A program made the translations under genes and the position numbers. This document shows, piece after piece, positions 62,746 through 64,000 of a DNA stretch of 64,000 bases. The stretch lies in assembly GCF_965138225.1 (NCBI RefSeq), contig NZ_CBCSAX010000004.1; one strand, written 5' to 3'. Below the pieces are notes generated by a model, which was given only the letters and a program-made list of their open reading frames with translations, searched no databases and had not been told where the DNA came from. How positions within the stretch are numbered: position 1 is the first letter of the stretch; each line of letters begins with the position of its first letter. The stretch is from Helicobacter_D ganmani (GTDB lineage: Bacteria; Campylobacterota; Campylobacteria; Campylobacterales; Helicobacteraceae).

Positions 62746-63859
62746 TTATTCAAAAAATATGTCAAAAGTTTGCTTTTTTGCTAATAATTCTAAATTATTT
62801 CTGTAATCCTTATAGCTTTTTATAGGGACTTGCATAATCTCCTCCCATTCATTCTTGCTTAATTGTAATTTATCTAAGATGATCGCTAAGTCTTTTTCTA
62901 GGGATTCTTTAGCATAAGGTGGCTCTTTTAGTTTCTCTAATGCCTCTTCTCTTGTCATCTCTCCTGCTAGAATCATACTTGAAAAATGTGGTCGCCTTTT
63001 ATCATATCCAAATTTAGTGGGCAAGAAGTATTCTTGAAAAAACTTCGTCCATAGAGATTCGCAATGCTTATTGCCATAATTCTCCCAACCATATTCTTTC
63101 GCAAGTGTATCAATGGCAATTTTCTTGCCATATTTAATGTTGTTTAATGGGCGCAAAACCTCCATTTTATAGATTTTAGGATACAAAATATAATAATCAA
63201 AGAAGCTGACAATAGGAAAAGTTACAAGTGGCTCTTTGCCAAATTTCTTATGAATATCTCTTAGCTGTATGGAATCCATAGCATCGTGTTCCCAAGATGG
63301 TGGATAAATGGATTCTGTGGCAAAGTTACTTCCTGTCAAAACATATCTGATACCATTTTGCACTGCATAACCATAGAGTGCGGCAAAAAACGCGTGGTCT
63401 TGAGGCACATCGCAGTTTGCTACTCCGCTTTTTAGAAACGCTATCGTTAAATCCCGCATTTCATCAAAATCTACTTTTATCGTATGTAGTGGGATTTGTA
63501 ACTTTTCTGTGAGTTTGCTTATATTGCGTTTGGCAGTATGCGTATTCCACCCTGCATCTATATGCACTGCCAAAATCCTCAAATCATATTCCTTTATCAT
63601 ATAGTGAAGCAAATACGAACTATCCACTCCACCACTCAAACCCAAAATACAATCATAAGGCTTACTTTTGCATTCCTCCTTAATAAATGCAATCTTTTTT
63701 TCAAGCCATTCTTTGCTAAAGCCTTGCCAATATGGCTTTATTACATTATCAAAGTCTCTACAATGGCTACAAATTGNCCCCCCCCCCCGCACTAGTGGTA
63801 AAAGTTATTTGCGGGTCAGTAGTATCCATTACACAACGACTACAAACTTGATATTTCAT
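62746..63859 (-). CDS. wbpG: Sugar amidotransferase WbpG-like (acetamidino synthesis), frame depends on tract
   Basis: The N-terminus from ATG 63859 reads MKYQVCSRCVMDTTDPQITF and would continue past the tract to ICSHCRDFDNV; the two CxxC pairs form a zinc site typical of WbpG/PseA proteins. The PP-loop LGLSGGVDSSYLLHY activates the substrate with ATP, and GSNFATESIYPPSWEHDAMD is a family block. The tract N-C11 (63777-63788) must be one base shorter to join 370 residues; with the N counted, it is OFF. In P. aeruginosa WbpG works with HisH2/HisF2 to make an acetamidino group. No HisH/HisF is in this window. Confidence 0.8.
63777..63788 (-). repeat. N-C11 tract near the start of the WbpG-like gene
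   Basis: One N and eleven C. A total of 11 positions puts the gene ON; 12 puts it OFF. The N leaves the state undecided. Confidence 0.8.
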
Positions 63860-63884
63860 ATAAACTCCTTAAAATAAATTCGCA

Positions 63885-63890
63885 ATTATA
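63885..63890 (-). promoter_or_regulatory. -10 promoter of the glycan operon
   Basis: Minus strand TGTATAAT, an extended -10 element, lies 26 bases upstream of the ATG at 63859; AAGGAG at 63865-63870 is the ribosome-binding site. It probably starts the long operon running down to about 47617. Confidence 0.55.
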
Positions 63891-63950
63891 CAGAATATTT
63901 TATTGTATCGTGTATTTTATGGATTTTCTTTGTAATTTTGTTAATGTGTT

Positions 63951-63986
63951 ATCACAAGAGAGTGAAACGAACGAAGCAATCTATAA
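63951..63986. repeat. Copy of the dispersed intergenic repeat
   Basis: A partial copy ending in ACGAAGCAATCTATAAT, like the right half of the element at 34357-34453. Confidence 0.55.
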
Positions 63987-64000
63987 TATTATCCCAACAC

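Noticed and set aside
1..64000. tRNA or rRNA genes, insertion sequences, prophage or replication origin
   Set aside because: I looked in the gaps for cloverleaf-like arms, transposase motifs, terminal repeats and DnaA-box clusters and saw none that I could support by eye.

Overview
The window is AT-rich DNA from a campylobacterotal bacterium, most likely an enterohepatic Helicobacter of the H. pullorum / H. canadensis type. The evidence is gene content and order: an HpKchA-like potassium channel next to rpmB, a thioredoxin-reductase-like protein without CXXC next to ccoS, a ccoNOQP operon followed by a DUF4006 gene and FixH-like genes, and DUF3972 next to purE. Long poly-G/C tracts in surface genes point the same way. 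Species is not decided. Two N bases inside poly-C tracts suggest a draft assembly that could not settle tract length.

Positions 1 to about 33000 are mostly core genome. They hold a partial porG, argJ, the potassium channel, rpmB, ccoS, maf, acpS, fliL, pheA and lysA, a complete molybdate operon (modE-modA-TOBE-modB-modC) with a probable ModE operator, leuD-leuB, an MFS exporter, the cbb3 oxidase operon, kdsD, an NhaC-type antiporter, purE, a CorC/HlyC protein, a YihY protein, bioB, topA and cysQ. Gaps in this part and the next carry copies of a small palindromic intergenic repeat.

Positions 33000 to 64000 are a surface-glycan island, almost entirely on the minus strand, with ten poly-G/C tracts, each inside a coding region. 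Read 5' to 3' on the minus strand, it starts at 63859 with a WbpG-like amidotransferase. Genes resembling WbpI, WbpB, WbpD and WbpE follow; these make a 2,3-diacetamido-2,3-dideoxy-hexuronic acid. Next come an AsnB/WbpS-like amidotransferase, two sugar N-formyltransferases and a second amino-sugar cassette. From 51417 to 38976 the island carries homologues of every known enzyme of O-methyl phosphoramidate (MeOPN) donor synthesis in Campylobacter jejuni: L-glutamine kinase, CTP:phosphoglutamine cytidylyltransferase, CDP-glutamine amidohydrolase and the 3'-kinase, plus two methyltransferases and a phase-variable candidate transferase. A nuclease-methylase fusion restriction system with a phase-variable split specificity gene sits in the middle of this set. 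Downstream are CDP-glycerol-transferase-like proteins and several glycosyltransferases, some broken.

Together the island would build a phase-variable surface polysaccharide or O-chain decorated with phosphoramidate, formyl, methyl and amide/amidine groups. In the sequence as given, the MeOPN transferase, one methyltransferase, one glycerophosphotransferase-like gene and a dual-domain glycosyltransferase are out of frame (OFF). Both formyltransferases and an O-methyltransferase are in frame (ON).
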